Of a stretch of 36,757 nt of DNA, positions 1 to 8,051 are shown piece after piece. The first letter of the stretch is position 1, and each line of letters begins with the position of its first letter. The stretch lies in the NCBI GenBank assembly GCA_016782885.1, contig JADHXQ010000042.1:1-36757 (forward strand), given 5' to 3'. The position numbers and the translations under genes were made by a program. The DNA comes from Phycisphaerae bacterium (GTDB lineage Bacteria; Planctomycetota; Phycisphaerae; SM23-33). Below the pieces are notes generated by a model, which had not been told where the DNA came from, did no database searches, and was given only the letters and a program-made list of their open reading frames with translations.

Positions 1-440
1 AACTCCTGCACCGACGCCGGGGCAAGAACTATGGTCCTGTAATCTCCATGACCTCCGCCGCGTGTGGCCTGGAAGTAGTCTGACTGGGCGGCAATTATGC
101 TTCCCAGGCCGGGTCCGCCCCTTGACATATTGACAATAACCGCGGGAAGCTGACAGGCTGCTATGTAAGAGATTCCCTCCTGCTTCAGACTGATCCCGGG
201 ACTGGAGGATGATGTCATCACTCTCACTCCCGCCGCGGCGGCTCCGTGGACCATGTTGATGGCCGCAACCTCGCTTTCGGCCTGCACAAAGGAACACCCC
301 TTCTTCCTGCCAAGATGTGCCGCCATATATTCGGTAAGCTCATTTTGAGGCGTAATGGGATACCCGAAATAGCACTGGCAGCCGGCCCGTATTGCGGCCT
401 CTCCAATTGCGGTGTTACCGTACATTAATACTTTACTCAC
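1..440 (-). CDS. 2-oxoacid:acceptor oxidoreductase alpha subunit (VorB/KorA-like), N-terminal part only
   Basis: The reading frame starts at GTG (440-438) and runs off the left window edge, giving about 146 residues of a family that usually has 350-390. The N-terminus contains the pyrimidine-binding fold signature of 2-oxoacid:ferredoxin oxidoreductases: an N-terminal [15 protein letters not shown], then [11 protein letters not shown], then [17 protein letters not shown]. These enzymes use thiamine diphosphate and CoA to convert a 2-oxoacid to acyl-CoA and reduce ferredoxin; the alpha subunit is cytoplasmic and pairs with beta and gamma subunits that should lie beyond the window. The start overlaps the stop of the upstream ferredoxin gene by 8 nt, so the two are co-translated. 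Substrate (branched-chain 2-oxoacid or 2-oxoglutarate) cannot be settled; the isocitrate dehydrogenase gene upstream favours 2-oxoglutarate by context only. Third positions are richer in A/T than in the lut genes. Confidence 0.85.
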   Translation of the reverse strand, partial: MSKVLMYGNTAIGEAAIRAGCQCYFGYPITPQNELTEYMAAHLGRKKGCSFVQAESEVAAINMVHGAAAAGVRVMTSSSSPGISLKQEGISYIAACQLPAVIVNMSRGGPGLGSIIAAQSDYFQATRGGGHGDYRTIVLAPASVQE

Positions 441-645
441 GAAACACCTCTATCACCACTTCCGGGCACACCACAGCACAGATCCCGCAGCCCGTACACT
501 CGCCGCCATCCGTGAAAGAAGCCGGCATATAACCGCTTGCGTTTAATTTGTCAGAGGGGAAAATTGTCTCCTTCGGACAAAATGCCATGCAGATTTCACA
601 CCCCTTGCAAAGCTCCTGGTTAATTTCAATATAACCTTTTTTCAT
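433..645 (-). CDS. 2x[4Fe-4S] ferredoxin-type subunit of the 2-oxoacid oxidoreductase
   Basis: A 70-residue protein with two CxxCxxCxxxCP clusters: [12 protein letters not shown] at residues 13-24 and [12 protein letters not shown] at 50-61. This is the small electron-transfer (delta, VorC/KorD-type) subunit that passes electrons from the oxidoreductase to free ferredoxin. The chosen ATG (645) gives the usual short N-terminus MKKGYIEIN; an in-frame ATG four codons upstream (657) is possible, with AAGGAAG 14 nt before it. A much longer upstream extension of the frame is not needed and covers the promoter. The stop overlaps the GTG of the alpha subunit. Codons such as AAA, ATT, TTT and TGT are common here and rarer in lutABC. 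Confidence 0.88.
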   Translation of the reverse strand: MKKGYIEINQELCKGCEICMAFCPKETIFPSDKLNASGYMPASFTDGGECTGCGICAVVCPEVVIEVFRE

Positions 646-739
646 ATTCAAGCCCATGCCTTTGAAAGCAACTTCCTTTATATCCATGAAACTTAACGTC
701 AGGATTATAAAGGAAGAATCTGTATTTTTCAGATATCCG

Positions 740-768
740 TCTATACCAGAAAGGTGGTTAAGTGTCAA
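740..768 (-). promoter_or_regulatory. Candidate sigma-70 type promoter for the ferredoxin/alpha-subunit genes
   Basis: On the minus strand TTGACA (768-763) is separated by exactly 17 nt from TATAGA (745-740), a near-consensus vegetative promoter. Transcription would start near 733, about 88 nt before the ferredoxin ATG. A second TATAAT lies at 709-704 but has no clear -35. The promoter indicates that the oxidoreductase genes can be expressed independently of the lut genes upstream. Confidence 0.6.
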
Positions 769-828
769 GAAAGTCGTTGCCCGCAGCCCCACTGTGACAA
801 CTGCTTTGGGAACTTCAGCGGACAACGG

Positions 829-1521
829 TTATTTCGCCGACTCAAGCATACCGACGCTTACCCTGCGAGGCCCGTGGGCGCCGAGGATGAGCACTTTCTC
901 GACGTCGGCGGTGCGGCTCGGGCCGGTTATGAAGACCATGTTTCCCCCGGCATCTTGCGGCAGGACTTTGATCAGTTCGAACTGGTTGGCCAGCAGTTGC
1001 TCGGGGCGGACGATGACCATCACGCTCTCGGGAAGGAAATGCGGAAGCATGCTGGCGGTGTTGTCTCGCAGGACGACCAGTGAGCCGATGTCGGCCAGTG
1101 CGTAATCGACCTCCACCAGGGCGGCTGACGGTTGAGCAAGTCGGGCCTGTCGCTCGGCGCCGTCCAGGTCGCCGGCGACGATGATCTCAAGGTCCGGGCG
1201 GTCGGACTGGATGGCTTTGGCGATATCGAGGCAGATGCCTTCTTCGGCGACGACCAGCGTATTGAAGCCGTCAACTGCGAGTACTTCTCCGGCCCATTTG
1301 GCGGCGGCGGTCTGGTCGTCGAGTACGTCGAAATCGGCGGACACGGCGGCGAGTTCCTCGGCGAACCTGGTGCGCATGGTCTGGGGATCGTCAAACAGTT
1401 CAGCGGCAAGGGCGCCCTCGAGGGGTTGTTCGTCGGCGCCGACTGCAAATGGAATGTCCGAGGCGATTTCGAGTGACGAACGGATATCAGCCAGGATGTC
1501 GTTGCGGTCTGAGTCAGTCAT
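829..1521 (-). CDS. lutC: LutC-like LUD-domain protein
   Basis: A 230-residue protein of the LUD (lactate utilisation) family. The C-terminal signature ITGPSRTADVEKVLILGAHGPRR is the hallmark of LutC, and residues 140-160 hold the ALADIGSLVV strand typical of the fold. In characterised systems LutABC forms a cytoplasmic iron-sulfur enzyme complex oxidising L-lactate to pyruvate. The start ATG (1521) overlaps the lutB stop by 8 nt. The protein carries no cysteine cluster of its own, as expected. Whether the substrate here is lactate is uncertain, because the cluster starts with isocitrate dehydrogenase rather than a lactate permease. Family assignment is firm; substrate is inference. Confidence 0.88.
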   Translation of the reverse strand: MTDSDRNDILADIRSSLEIASDIPFAVGADEQPLEGALAAELFDDPQTMRTRFAEELAAVSADFDVLDDQTAAAKWAGEVLAVDGFNTLVVAEEGICLDIAKAIQSDRPDLEIIVAGDLDGAERQARLAQPSAALVEVDYALADIGSLVVLRDNTASMLPHFLPESVMVIVRPEQLLANQFELIKVLPQDAGGNMVFITGPSRTADVEKVLILGAHGPRRVSVGMLESAK

Positions 1522-2914
1522 TCTTCCTCTCCATCCGGCGAAAACGCTTGGCGAAGCCTTTCGAGTCGAACCGCCCTATCGCCCGTCTGCCCATATATCC
1601 CGGTGCGGGGAACGCTCGCTTACCGGGCAGGAGCATTTGAAACTTGCCCGGGAACCATGTGACGAAGCGGTAGACCAGCGGGCGGGCGGCTGCAAACGCC
1701 CACAACTTCATCGCAATGCGTTCAAAGAACCCGCTCTGCTTGGCGCGGACCACCTTGTTGCGAAGCTTCAGCAGGTGCCTGGGTATGTTGATCTCGAGCG
1801 GGCATATTTCGCGGCAGGCGCCGCACAGCGAGGACAGCGAAGGCGCGTAGCGTCCTTCCTTCTCGCCGAGATACTGCGGGATCAGCGCCGAACCGATCGG
1901 GCCCATGTATACCCATCCGTAAGCATGCCCGCCGATCTGCCGGTAGACCGGGCAGGAGTTCAGGCACGCCCCGCAGCGTATGCACATGAGCGTTTCGCGG
2001 AGCTGCCCGTCGCCCAGGATCCGCGATCGCCCGTTATCGAGCAGGACCACATGCACTTCCTGCGGTCCTTCGCCAGCCCCTTCACGACCCGGACCGCCGA
2101 TTATATTGACGTAAGACGAGGACTTTTGCCCGGTGGCGCTTGCGGGCAGGAGCTTGAGGAAGTAAGGCAACGCCGCCATGTCGGGAATGAGCTTCTCGAC
2201 GCCCATCACCGCCACGTGAACCTTCGGAAGCGACACCGTCAACCGAGCGTTGCATTCATTCTCGACGACGCAGATGCATCCCTCACGAGCGATACCGAAG
2301 TTGGCGCCCGAAATGCCCATCCTGGCTGACAGGAACTTCTGGCGAAGATGGACGCGTGCGATCTCTGTCAGTTCGGCGGGGTCCTCAGTGTATTCCACGC
2401 CGAGTTTGTCCTGGAACACGCGCCCAATGTCCTGTCGCGACAGGTGCAGCGCCGGAGCGACCAGGTGAGATGGAATCTGCCCGAGCAACTGAACGATACA
2501 CTCGCCCAGATCGGTCTCGACCGGCTCGATGCCGTTTTCGGCCAGATACGCGTTCAGGCCGACTTCCTCGGTGGTCAGCGACTTGGACTTGACCACCATC
2601 GAAGCGCCGCAATCGCGTGCGATTTTACCGACGATCTCTCGGGCGGATGCTCCGTCGCGAGCCCAATGCACCTTTATTCCGTTGGCCTGGCAGTTGGACT
2701 CGAACTCGATTAGATATTCATCGAGGTGTTCGAGGACGTCTTTCTTGATCGACCGCACCTTGCGGCGCACCAACTCCCAGTACGGTATCCCCCCCGCGAT
2801 CTTGTCTCGGGAAGCTACCGACGTTTCCGCCGCATTGGCGACCGCCGTCCTGACCGGCATGTCGGCGAGGGCCTGGCGAACGTACTTCTTGATTTTTTTC
2901 GGGGTCTTATCCAT
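1514..2914 (-). CDS. lutB: LutB-like iron-sulfur/LUD oxidoreductase subunit
   Basis: A 466-residue protein matching LutB in size and order. An N-terminal LUD domain (about 60-300) contains VVKSKSLTTEEVGLN and GCICVVENECNARL. A ferredoxin-type domain follows, with Cys311, Cys314, Cys317 and Cys321 (CIRCGACLNSCPVY), then CGACREICPLEINIP with Cys364, Cys367 and Cys371. The C-terminal 80 residues are basic and hydrophobic and may contact the membrane. It would carry electrons within the LutABC complex. The ATG begins 1 nt after the lutA stop and the end overlaps lutC, so the three genes form a tight operon. Confidence 0.9.
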   Translation of the reverse strand: MDKTPKKIKKYVRQALADMPVRTAVANAAETSVASRDKIAGGIPYWELVRRKVRSIKKDVLEHLDEYLIEFESNCQANGIKVHWARDGASAREIVGKIARDCGASMVVKSKSLTTEEVGLNAYLAENGIEPVETDLGECIVQLLGQIPSHLVAPALHLSRQDIGRVFQDKLGVEYTEDPAELTEIARVHLRQKFLSARMGISGANFGIAREGCICVVENECNARLTVSLPKVHVAVMGVEKLIPDMAALPYFLKLLPASATGQKSSSYVNIIGGPGREGAGEGPQEVHVVLLDNGRSRILGDGQLRETLMCIRCGACLNSCPVYRQIGGHAYGWVYMGPIGSALIPQYLGEKEGRYAPSLSSLCGACREICPLEINIPRHLLKLRNKVVRAKQSGFFERIAMKLWAFAAARPLVYRFVTWFPGKFQMLLPGKRAFPAPGYMGRRAIGRFDSKGFAKRFRRMERKND

Positions 2915-2915
2915 T

Positions 2916-3641
2916 TCACAGATCGAGGCTCTTGGCCAGCAGATCGGCTATGTGCATCGTTTGAGGAGACAGGTGGTTCTTGCGGAGGTATCCGCCGATG
3001 TTCATCAGGCACCCGGCGTCGGCGCCGATAACGTATTCGGCGCCGCTTTCAACTATATTCTCGCACTTTCGGGCGACCATCTCAGTTGACAGTTGTCCGA
3101 ACTTCGCCGAAAACATCCCGCCGAATCCGCAGCAGGCGTCGGAATCTTTCATCTCGACGAAATCGATGTCCGCAATACTGCTGATTAACTTGCGCGGCTG
3201 GGCGACAACGCCCAACTCGCGCGAAAGGTGACAGGAATCGTGGTAGGTTGCCTTGTGGGGAAATCGCCCGCCGAGTGAATCGACCTTCGCCACGTCGACC
3301 ATGAATTCGCAGAACTCGAATATCCGCCCGCAGAGATCGTCGAGGTCGTCACGGAGCGCCGCGTCGATATCCAACTCGCGGTAAAACACGCGCACCATCG
3401 CCGTACACGATCCCGACGGAGCTATGACGTAGTCCTTGCCCCTGAAGAGCCTGATGAACCTCTCGGCGATCGGAATGATCTCGTCGCGGTAGCCCGCATT
3501 GAACGCCGGCTGACCGCAGCACGTCTGCCCGTGGACGTATTCGATCTCAATCCCGGCGTGGCGAAGCACCTTCACCATCGAAAGACCCGTCTCGGGGTAC
3601 ATGTGTTCGGTCAGACACGGGATGAAAATCGCAACTTTCAT
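2916..3641 (-). CDS. lutA: LutA-like CCG-domain iron-sulfur protein
   Basis: About 241 residues with two cysteine-rich CCG domains, as in LutA, GlcF and the HdrB-type heterodisulfide reductase subunits. The first contains IPCLTEHMYPETG and TCCGQPAFNAGY; the second contains YHDSCHLSRELGV and DACCGFGGMFS. These cysteines normally bind an iron-sulfur cluster. I chose ATG at 3641 (MKVAIFIPC) over an in-frame TTG three codons earlier, because GGAG lies immediately before the ATG, although the spacing of 3 nt is short. It follows the isocitrate dehydrogenase stop by 19 nt, so it is probably transcribed with it. Confidence 0.88.
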   Translation of the reverse strand: MKVAIFIPCLTEHMYPETGLSMVKVLRHAGIEIEYVHGQTCCGQPAFNAGYRDEIIPIAERFIRLFRGKDYVIAPSGSCTAMVRVFYRELDIDAALRDDLDDLCGRIFEFCEFMVDVAKVDSLGGRFPHKATYHDSCHLSRELGVVAQPRKLISSIADIDFVEMKDSDACCGFGGMFSAKFGQLSTEMVARKCENIVESGAEYVIGADAGCLMNIGGYLRKNHLSPQTMHIADLLAKSLDL

Positions 3642-3660
3642 TGTCTCCAAATCATCGACG

Positions 3661-4857
3661 CTATTCGGCGGCCGACTGCCATCTCTGTTCGAGCGTCGGG
3701 TCGTCGATCGTCTCGAGCAGATAATCGCAAAACTCGCGTCCGGTGCATCCGGTGTCGCGGCCGGTAATGGTTATCTTATTCTCGTACAGCGTACAGATAT
3801 CCAGCGCCATTTCCAGCTTGCGGGCCTGATCTTTCATGCCCAGGTGGTCCAGCATCATTCCCGCGGCGCGGATCAGCGAGGACGGATCGGCGTATTGCCC
3901 GCGCCCTTCAGCCAGCATCCTCGGCGCCGAACCGTGAATGGCCTCGAACATCGCGTAACGCTTGCCGATGTTCGCGCTGCCCGCTGTGCCCACTCCGCCC
4001 TGGAACTCTGCGGCCTCGTCGGTGAGGATATCGCCGTAAAGGTTCGGAAGGACGAAGACCTTGAACTGTGTGCGGCGCTTGGGGTCAACCAGCTTGGCGG
4101 TCATTATGTCGATGTACCAGCCTTCCCACTTGACCTCGGGATACCCGGCGGCGACCTGCTCGGCGACTTCGAGGAACAGCCCGTCGGTGGTTTTGACGAC
4201 GTTGGCCTTGGTCACGACGGTCAGTTCGTTCTTACCGCTGGATTTGGCGTATTCGAACGCCATTCGAATTATCCGCTCGGCGCCCTGTCGCGTGATCACC
4301 TTGAAGTCGATCGCCAGGTCGCCGGTAACCTGAATTCCCTGGGAGCCCAGGATGTAGGCACCTTCGGTATTCTCGCGGAAGAACATCCAGTCGATCCCCT
4401 CAGCCGCCACCTTCACAGGGCGAACGTTGGCAAACAGGTCCAGCTCTCGCCGCATGGCCACGTTTGCGCTTTCGATGTTCGGGTAAGGCCCGCCCTTTTC
4501 CGGCGTGGTCGTCGGCGCCTTGAGAATAACGTGGCAGGCCTTCAACTCCGCCAGGACGCCGTCGGGGATCGCCTTCATGTGCTCGGCGCGGTTCTCGATG
4601 GTCAGGCCTTCGATCGTGCGGAACTCGATTTTGCCCGCTTCGACCTGGTCTCCAACGAGCACTTCCAGGACGCGCCGGGTCTCCTGGGAGATGATCGGAC
4701 CGATACCGTCGCCCCAGCATACGCCTATGATGATAGGCGCCAGTTGGGTGTAGTCGATCCAGTCTTCCGCCTGCTTCATCCTTTCGACGCGCTGAAGTTG
4801 CTGTGTTATCAGGTTCGCCAGGTGCGCGCCGGCCTTTTCGAGAATTTCGCTGCTCAT
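3661..4857 (-). CDS. icd: Isocitrate dehydrogenase (isocitrate/isopropylmalate dehydrogenase family)
   Basis: A 398-residue beta-decarboxylating dehydrogenase. The substrate motif NVAMRRELDLFANVRPVK has Ser130 before it with Asn132, Arg136 and Arg146, the pattern of isocitrate rather than isopropylmalate enzymes. YGDILTDEAAEFQGG supplies the metal-binding aspartates, and the cofactor loop reads HGSAPRM. The residue after HGSAP is Arg, not the Asp typical of NAD-linked enzymes, which hints at NADP, but this needs an alignment. The product would be 2-oxoglutarate, CO2 and NAD(P)H in the cytoplasm. The N-terminus carries about 35 extra residues compared with short bacterial forms. It heads the lut operon and has its own promoter. 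Confidence 0.87.
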   Translation of the reverse strand: MSSEILEKAGAHLANLITQQLQRVERMKQAEDWIDYTQLAPIIIGVCWGDGIGPIISQETRRVLEVLVGDQVEAGKIEFRTIEGLTIENRAEHMKAIPDGVLAELKACHVILKAPTTTPEKGGPYPNIESANVAMRRELDLFANVRPVKVAAEGIDWMFFRENTEGAYILGSQGIQVTGDLAIDFKVITRQGAERIIRMAFEYAKSSGKNELTVVTKANVVKTTDGLFLEVAEQVAAGYPEVKWEGWYIDIMTAKLVDPKRRTQFKVFVLPNLYGDILTDEAAEFQGGVGTAGSANIGKRYAMFEAIHGSAPRMLAEGRGQYADPSSLIRAAGMMLDHLGMKDQARKLEMALDICTLYENKITITGRDTGCTGREFCDYLLETIDDPTLEQRWQSAAE

Positions 4858-4921
4858 CGTAGTCTCACTGCTGGTGTGTTGGGGTGATTATGCTGTCGCG
4901 ACCGACATTACAAGGCCGGCG

Positions 4922-4950
4922 AGTATAGCTCCCCGAGTCGCTTCGGGCAA
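4922..4950 (-). promoter_or_regulatory. Candidate promoter of the icd-lutABC operon
   Basis: On the minus strand TTGCCC (4950-4945), a 17-nt spacer and TATACT (4927-4922) fit a vegetative promoter. Transcription would start near 4915 and leave a leader of about 58 nt before the icd ATG. It lies back to back with the tatA promoter in a 235-nt divergent spacer. Confidence 0.5.
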
Positions 4951-4992
4951 GAACTTAGCTTCACTTATAGGCGCTTCAGACCACAAATTAAT

Positions 4993-5021
4993 TTGACAGA
5001 CACTTCAAACGGGTGGATAAT
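4993..5021 (+). promoter_or_regulatory. Promoter of tatA
   Basis: TTGACA (4993-4998), a 17-nt spacer and GATAAT (5016-5021) form one of the best vegetative promoter matches in the window. The start would be near 5028 with a leader of about 65 nt. Confidence 0.65.
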
Positions 5022-5092
5022 GCGCGTTCCGGTTGACTGAAGACCGGACACACCGGTAGACCATAAGCAGAAACAACACTGAGGTTAGAGAT

Positions 5093-5401
5093 ATGACTAA
5101 CGCGATTATTGCTTTCTTCCCGAGCGTGGGTCCGTGGGAAATCGTGGCTATTCTGGCAGTTGCACTGCTGCTGTTCGGCGGTAAGAAGTTGCCCGAGTTA
5201 GCCCGCGGTCTGGGCAAGGGACTGCGCCAGTTCAAGGAAGAGGTTCACGCGGTCAAGTCGGACGTCTCAGACGCAATGGATGATGACAGCACAGACTATT
5301 CCGAAACATCTTCAGCAGATGACTCCGACGACACGGAAGTCTCCGACGCCTCGGACGACGTGGACGAAGACAAAGGTCCCGACGTCGACCCGAAGGCGTA
5401 A
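5093..5401 (+). CDS. tatA: Twin-arginine translocase subunit TatA/E
   Basis: A 102-residue protein with a short N-terminal segment, one transmembrane helix (about residues 11-28, [20 protein letters not shown]), the [17 protein letters not shown] hinge and amphipathic helix of the TatA family, and a highly acidic Asp/Ser-rich tail. TatA oligomerises to form the passage for folded twin-arginine substrates in the inner membrane. GAGG sits upstream of the ATG. tatC lies immediately downstream but on the opposite strand, so the two are convergent rather than an operon. No TatB is seen in the window. Confidence 0.93.
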   Translation: MTNAIIAFFPSVGPWEIVAILAVALLLFGGKKLPELARGLGKGLRQFKEEVHAVKSDVSDAMDDDSTDYSETSSADDSDDTEVSDASDDVDEDKGPDVDPKA

Positions 5402-5493
5402 CCTGCTTACCCGTTTACGCGGGTGGCGTCGGAATGTTCGCCCTCGCTTGAACAACCGAACCGAATATACGACAGCCCGCAGATAGCTGTTGC

Positions 5494-5517
5494 CTGTGAG
5501 CTTTGTCTGTGAGCTTT
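5494..5517. repeat. 13-bp imperfect tandem duplication between tatA and tatC
   Basis: CTGTGAGCTTTGT (5494-5506) is followed directly by CTGTGAGCTTT (5507-5517). It lies in the 224-nt spacer between the two convergent tat genes. The only other structure seen there is a weak hairpin, ACCCG/CGGGT, just after tatA without a T tract. Confidence 0.75.
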
Positions 5518-5625
5518 CATCTTTATCCCATCGGTTCCGATTCGCTATTTAGTTTTTCTCGCCTTCATACGCGCCACATCCCGACTCGGTCCGAATTACA
5601 CATCTATCCTGGAACCCGCCGCCGA

Positions 5626-6417
5626 TCAGTCCCATTCCTCGTCGTCGTCTTCGCGCAGCTTCTTCCGCTCGACGAAGTACCAGACCAGGAAGATGCCCAG
5701 TTCGTACAGCAGCCACATCGGGATGGCCAGAAGGAACTGATCGACGGGGCTCGGCGATGTGAACAACGCGGAGAAGACCAGGATCCCCAGAATCACGTGG
5801 CGCCTGTAGTGCCTGAAGGTCTTCAGCGAAACCAACCCGATCTTGCCCAACACGAAGACCACCAGCGGCGTCTGGAATCCGATACCGAACACCAGCATCA
5901 TGTTCGTCATGAACTTGATGTGGTTGTCCAGCGTGATCATCGCCTTGACGCCAATCCAGTTGTTGAAGAAGAAGAAGAACTGCAGCATCTTATCGCACAC
6001 GACAAACACGAAAAACAGCGCGCCCCCGATAAACAGCGCACCTGAAAACGGAACCGATGCATGAACGTAGCGGCGCTCGCTGGGGTAGAGGCCGACGGCT
6101 ATGAACTTCCAGAACTGGTACAGAATCCATGGTCCTGCCAATATAAGCGCCGTGTACAACGACACGCGAAAGTATATGAGGATCCCGCCGGCGGGTTTCA
6201 AAACGGTCAGATCCGGATTCTCGCCCCGTTCGGTCATCACCTTTATGTAGGGATACTCCAGGAAGTCGAATATCCACTTGCCGAACACCATGCACACCAC
6301 CAAAGCGACAACCAGCCCGATCAGCGAGTAGATCAACCGCTGGCGGAACTCCTCGAGGTGGTCGCCGAAACTCATCTGGCGGTCAAGGTCTAATTGTCTC
6401 TCGTCGTCGTCACTCAC
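5626..6417 (-). CDS. tatC: Twin-arginine translocase subunit TatC
   Basis: A 263-residue polytopic membrane protein. The N-terminal MSFGDHLEEFRQRLIYS is the TatC signature with the conserved FxxHLxELRxR-like element. Six hydrophobic segments follow, with YPSERRYVHASVPFS and the FGIGFQTPLVVFVLG motif characteristic of TatC. TatC recognises the twin-arginine signal in the inner membrane. The GTG at 6417 gives an acidic extension MSDDDERQLDLDRQ; an internal ATG at 6375 would begin right at MSFGDH and is an equally credible start. The C-terminus is rich in charged residues (KLREDDDEEWD). Confidence 0.94.
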   Translation of the reverse strand: MSDDDERQLDLDRQMSFGDHLEEFRQRLIYSLIGLVVALVVCMVFGKWIFDFLEYPYIKVMTERGENPDLTVLKPAGGILIYFRVSLYTALILAGPWILYQFWKFIAVGLYPSERRYVHASVPFSGALFIGGALFFVFVVCDKMLQFFFFFNNWIGVKAMITLDNHIKFMTNMMLVFGIGFQTPLVVFVLGKIGLVSLKTFRHYRRHVILGILVFSALFTSPSPVDQFLLAIPMWLLYELGIFLVWYFVERKKLREDDDEEWD

Positions 6418-6455
6418 GCGCTATTCGCTCTATATAGTGATCCAAGGGGCCGCAA

Positions 6456-6483
6456 AGTATAACAGATATTAGGCTCGAAGCAA
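6456..6483 (-). promoter_or_regulatory. Candidate promoter of tatC
   Basis: On the minus strand TTGCTT (6483-6478), a 16-nt spacer and TATACT (6461-6456). The start would be near 6449, about 32 nt before the GTG of tatC. On the plus strand a separate TATACT (6493-6498) lies 14 nt before the ATG of the Mut7-C gene. Confidence 0.45.
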
Positions 6484-6512
6484 CGCCGGCGATATACTTT
6501 CATACAACATTC

Positions 6513-6995
6513 ATGCAACCATCCAGCGACAATCAGCCCGCATTCTTCTGCGATGCGATGCTCGGCGGTCTGGCCAGATGGCTCAGGGCGGCCGGTTACG
6601 ACGCCGAATTCAGGCATGGAATCGACGACTCGGTCATCGTCGCCGAGGCCCTCGAGACCGGGCGGATACTCCTGTCGTCCGACGGTCCGATGTTCGAGCG
6701 CAAAGTTATCCGCGACGGACAACTCAAAGCCCTGTTCGTACCGCGACAACTCAACCGCATCGAACAACTCACCTACGTAGTCGATAAACTCATCCTCCCC
6801 CGCCGCCCGGCGCGATGCATGGCCTGCGGAGGCCGGTTGCGGAAACTGCCCAAACACAGCGTCATCTCCGAAGCCCCCCCGCTGGCCTACAGGTCGTGCG
6901 ATAAGTTTTTCAGGTGCAACCGGTGCGACAAGCTGCTGTGGCAAGGAACGCATTGGCGGACAATCGACGCGCGTCTCAACGAGATACTCAAGTAG
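6513..6995 (+). CDS. Mut7-C RNase domain protein
   Basis: A 160-residue protein of the Mut7-C family. An N-terminal PIN-like half begins FFCDAMLGGLARWLRAAGYD with the acidic FCDAMLG and RILLSSDGPMF elements, and the C-terminal half has two zinc-knuckle pairs, CMACGGRL and CNRCDKLLW. The family is predicted to cut RNA; no specific bacterial substrate is established. It stands alone between divergent tatC and a convergent membrane-protein gene. No Shine-Dalgarno sequence precedes the ATG, and a TATACT -10 box ends 14 nt upstream, so the transcript may be almost leaderless. Confidence 0.82.
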   Translation: MQPSSDNQPAFFCDAMLGGLARWLRAAGYDAEFRHGIDDSVIVAEALETGRILLSSDGPMFERKVIRDGQLKALFVPRQLNRIEQLTYVVDKLILPRRPARCMACGGRLRKLPKHSVISEAPPLAYRSCDKFFRCNRCDKLLWQGTHWRTIDARLNEILK

Positions 6996-7040
6996 CCCTC
7001 CGACCGGGGGCAATTCAAGTCAATTCAAAATGCCCGCTCA

Positions 7041-8051
7041 CTACCGATCGCTGAAAAAATCGCGAACCATTCGGCGGTATTCCGGTGGGATACTGCTGGT
7101 TCTCAGCGCCCCGGCTGCCCGCAGACGCGCAGCCGACCATGCATCACCGTAACTGACTACCGGTAGCGGATCGTCGATCCGGGCTCCTTGAGTAGTGCTC
7201 CGCTGCCCTGGACCAAACTTACTGTACAGCGGATCCCACACATGCACCGGCCCGCCGGCATGTCGCGCCGCGCCTACCCGCGGTGACGCCGCGGGCCTGG
7301 TCTCAACCGACCCGTTGGCGTCCGATCCTCCGGCGGTTGCAAGGGCAAGGACATCCGGGCGGACGATCTTCACCAACCGCACCCCCCGCCGCTCAAGGTC
7401 GGCGAGTATCTCAGCAAGGGCCCGGGCATCCTTTTGCCTGATCGCCTCAGCACCGCGCGCCAGCAACGGGGCGTTGGCGTCGGCGGCGCGAGCGGCGCGG
7501 GCAAACTCCTCGGCCAGCGCCTTGACCGCCTCTGGAGACATCCCCCCCAGACCATCGAGAATCCGCTCATCGGCGCCGCGACGCTGCGGAAGCATCGCCA
7601 ACGTTCCGCACAGAAGCACCGCCAGCATGGCTCCCGACGCGGTAACTCGACCGCGAACCCACAGATTAACCGTCGAAGCCTCGGCGGATCGCGCCGCTTC
7701 AAACGCCTGCGCGTAAACACACTGCGCCGCGGGGCTCGAATCGCCGGCGGCCGCCAATTCCACCACCGTTGTCAATCGTTCGTCCAGGGAAGCATGGTTG
7801 TCGACATATCTGGCTGCCTGGCGCAGTGATACACCTTTTATGATCGCCACGATCACGCCGGCGAGCAGCCCGGCGGCGAGTATCATTATCCCGGCGATGC
7901 GGTGCGGTTGGCCCGCCGTCCAGAGGACAATCTGCCCTCCCGCCGCAAGTAGACCACCGACGATAACACCAAGTCCCGCGGCCTCGATTGCTCGTCGGGC
8001 CAGGATGCGTCTGGATGTTCGCCGAAGATATCCAAGTACTTCATCCGGCAT
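7041..8051 (-). CDS. Membrane protein of unknown function
   Basis: I do not recognise this 336-residue protein with certainty. It has two N-terminal transmembrane helices (about residues 22-45 and 52-73), a third helix near 145-163 (GAMLAVLLCGTLAML), an alanine-rich helical middle, and a low-complexity region before a conserved-looking tail, VSYGDAWSAARLRAAGAL followed by PPEYRRMVRDFF. Two helices, a soluble segment, one helix and a long alpha-rich domain recall membrane partners of MoxR/DUF58 operons in planctomycetes, but no such partner adjoins it. ATG 8051 (MPDEVLGYLRR) is preferred over an upstream frame extension because GGCGAG precedes it and hydrophobic segments follow at the usual distance. 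Confidence 0.6.
   Translation of the reverse strand: MPDEVLGYLRRTSRRILARRAIEAAGLGVIVGGLLAAGGQIVLWTAGQPHRIAGIMILAAGLLAGVIVAIIKGVSLRQAARYVDNHASLDERLTTVVELAAAGDSSPAAQCVYAQAFEAARSAEASTVNLWVRGRVTASGAMLAVLLCGTLAMLPQRRGADERILDGLGGMSPEAVKALAEEFARAARAADANAPLLARGAEAIRQKDARALAEILADLERRGVRLVKIVRPDVLALATAGGSDANGSVETRPAASPRVGAARHAGGPVHVWDPLYSKFGPGQRSTTQGARIDDPLPVVSYGDAWSAARLRAAGALRTSSIPPEYRRMVRDFFSDR

Noticed and set aside
3601..4887. 428-residue plus-strand frame opposite isocitrate dehydrogenase
   Set aside because: Antisense shadow of a clearly recognisable enzyme; no start signal or domain.
5402..5440. Bidirectional terminator between tatA and tatC
   Set aside because: The only hairpin (ACCCG/CGGGT) is short and has no T tract on either strand.
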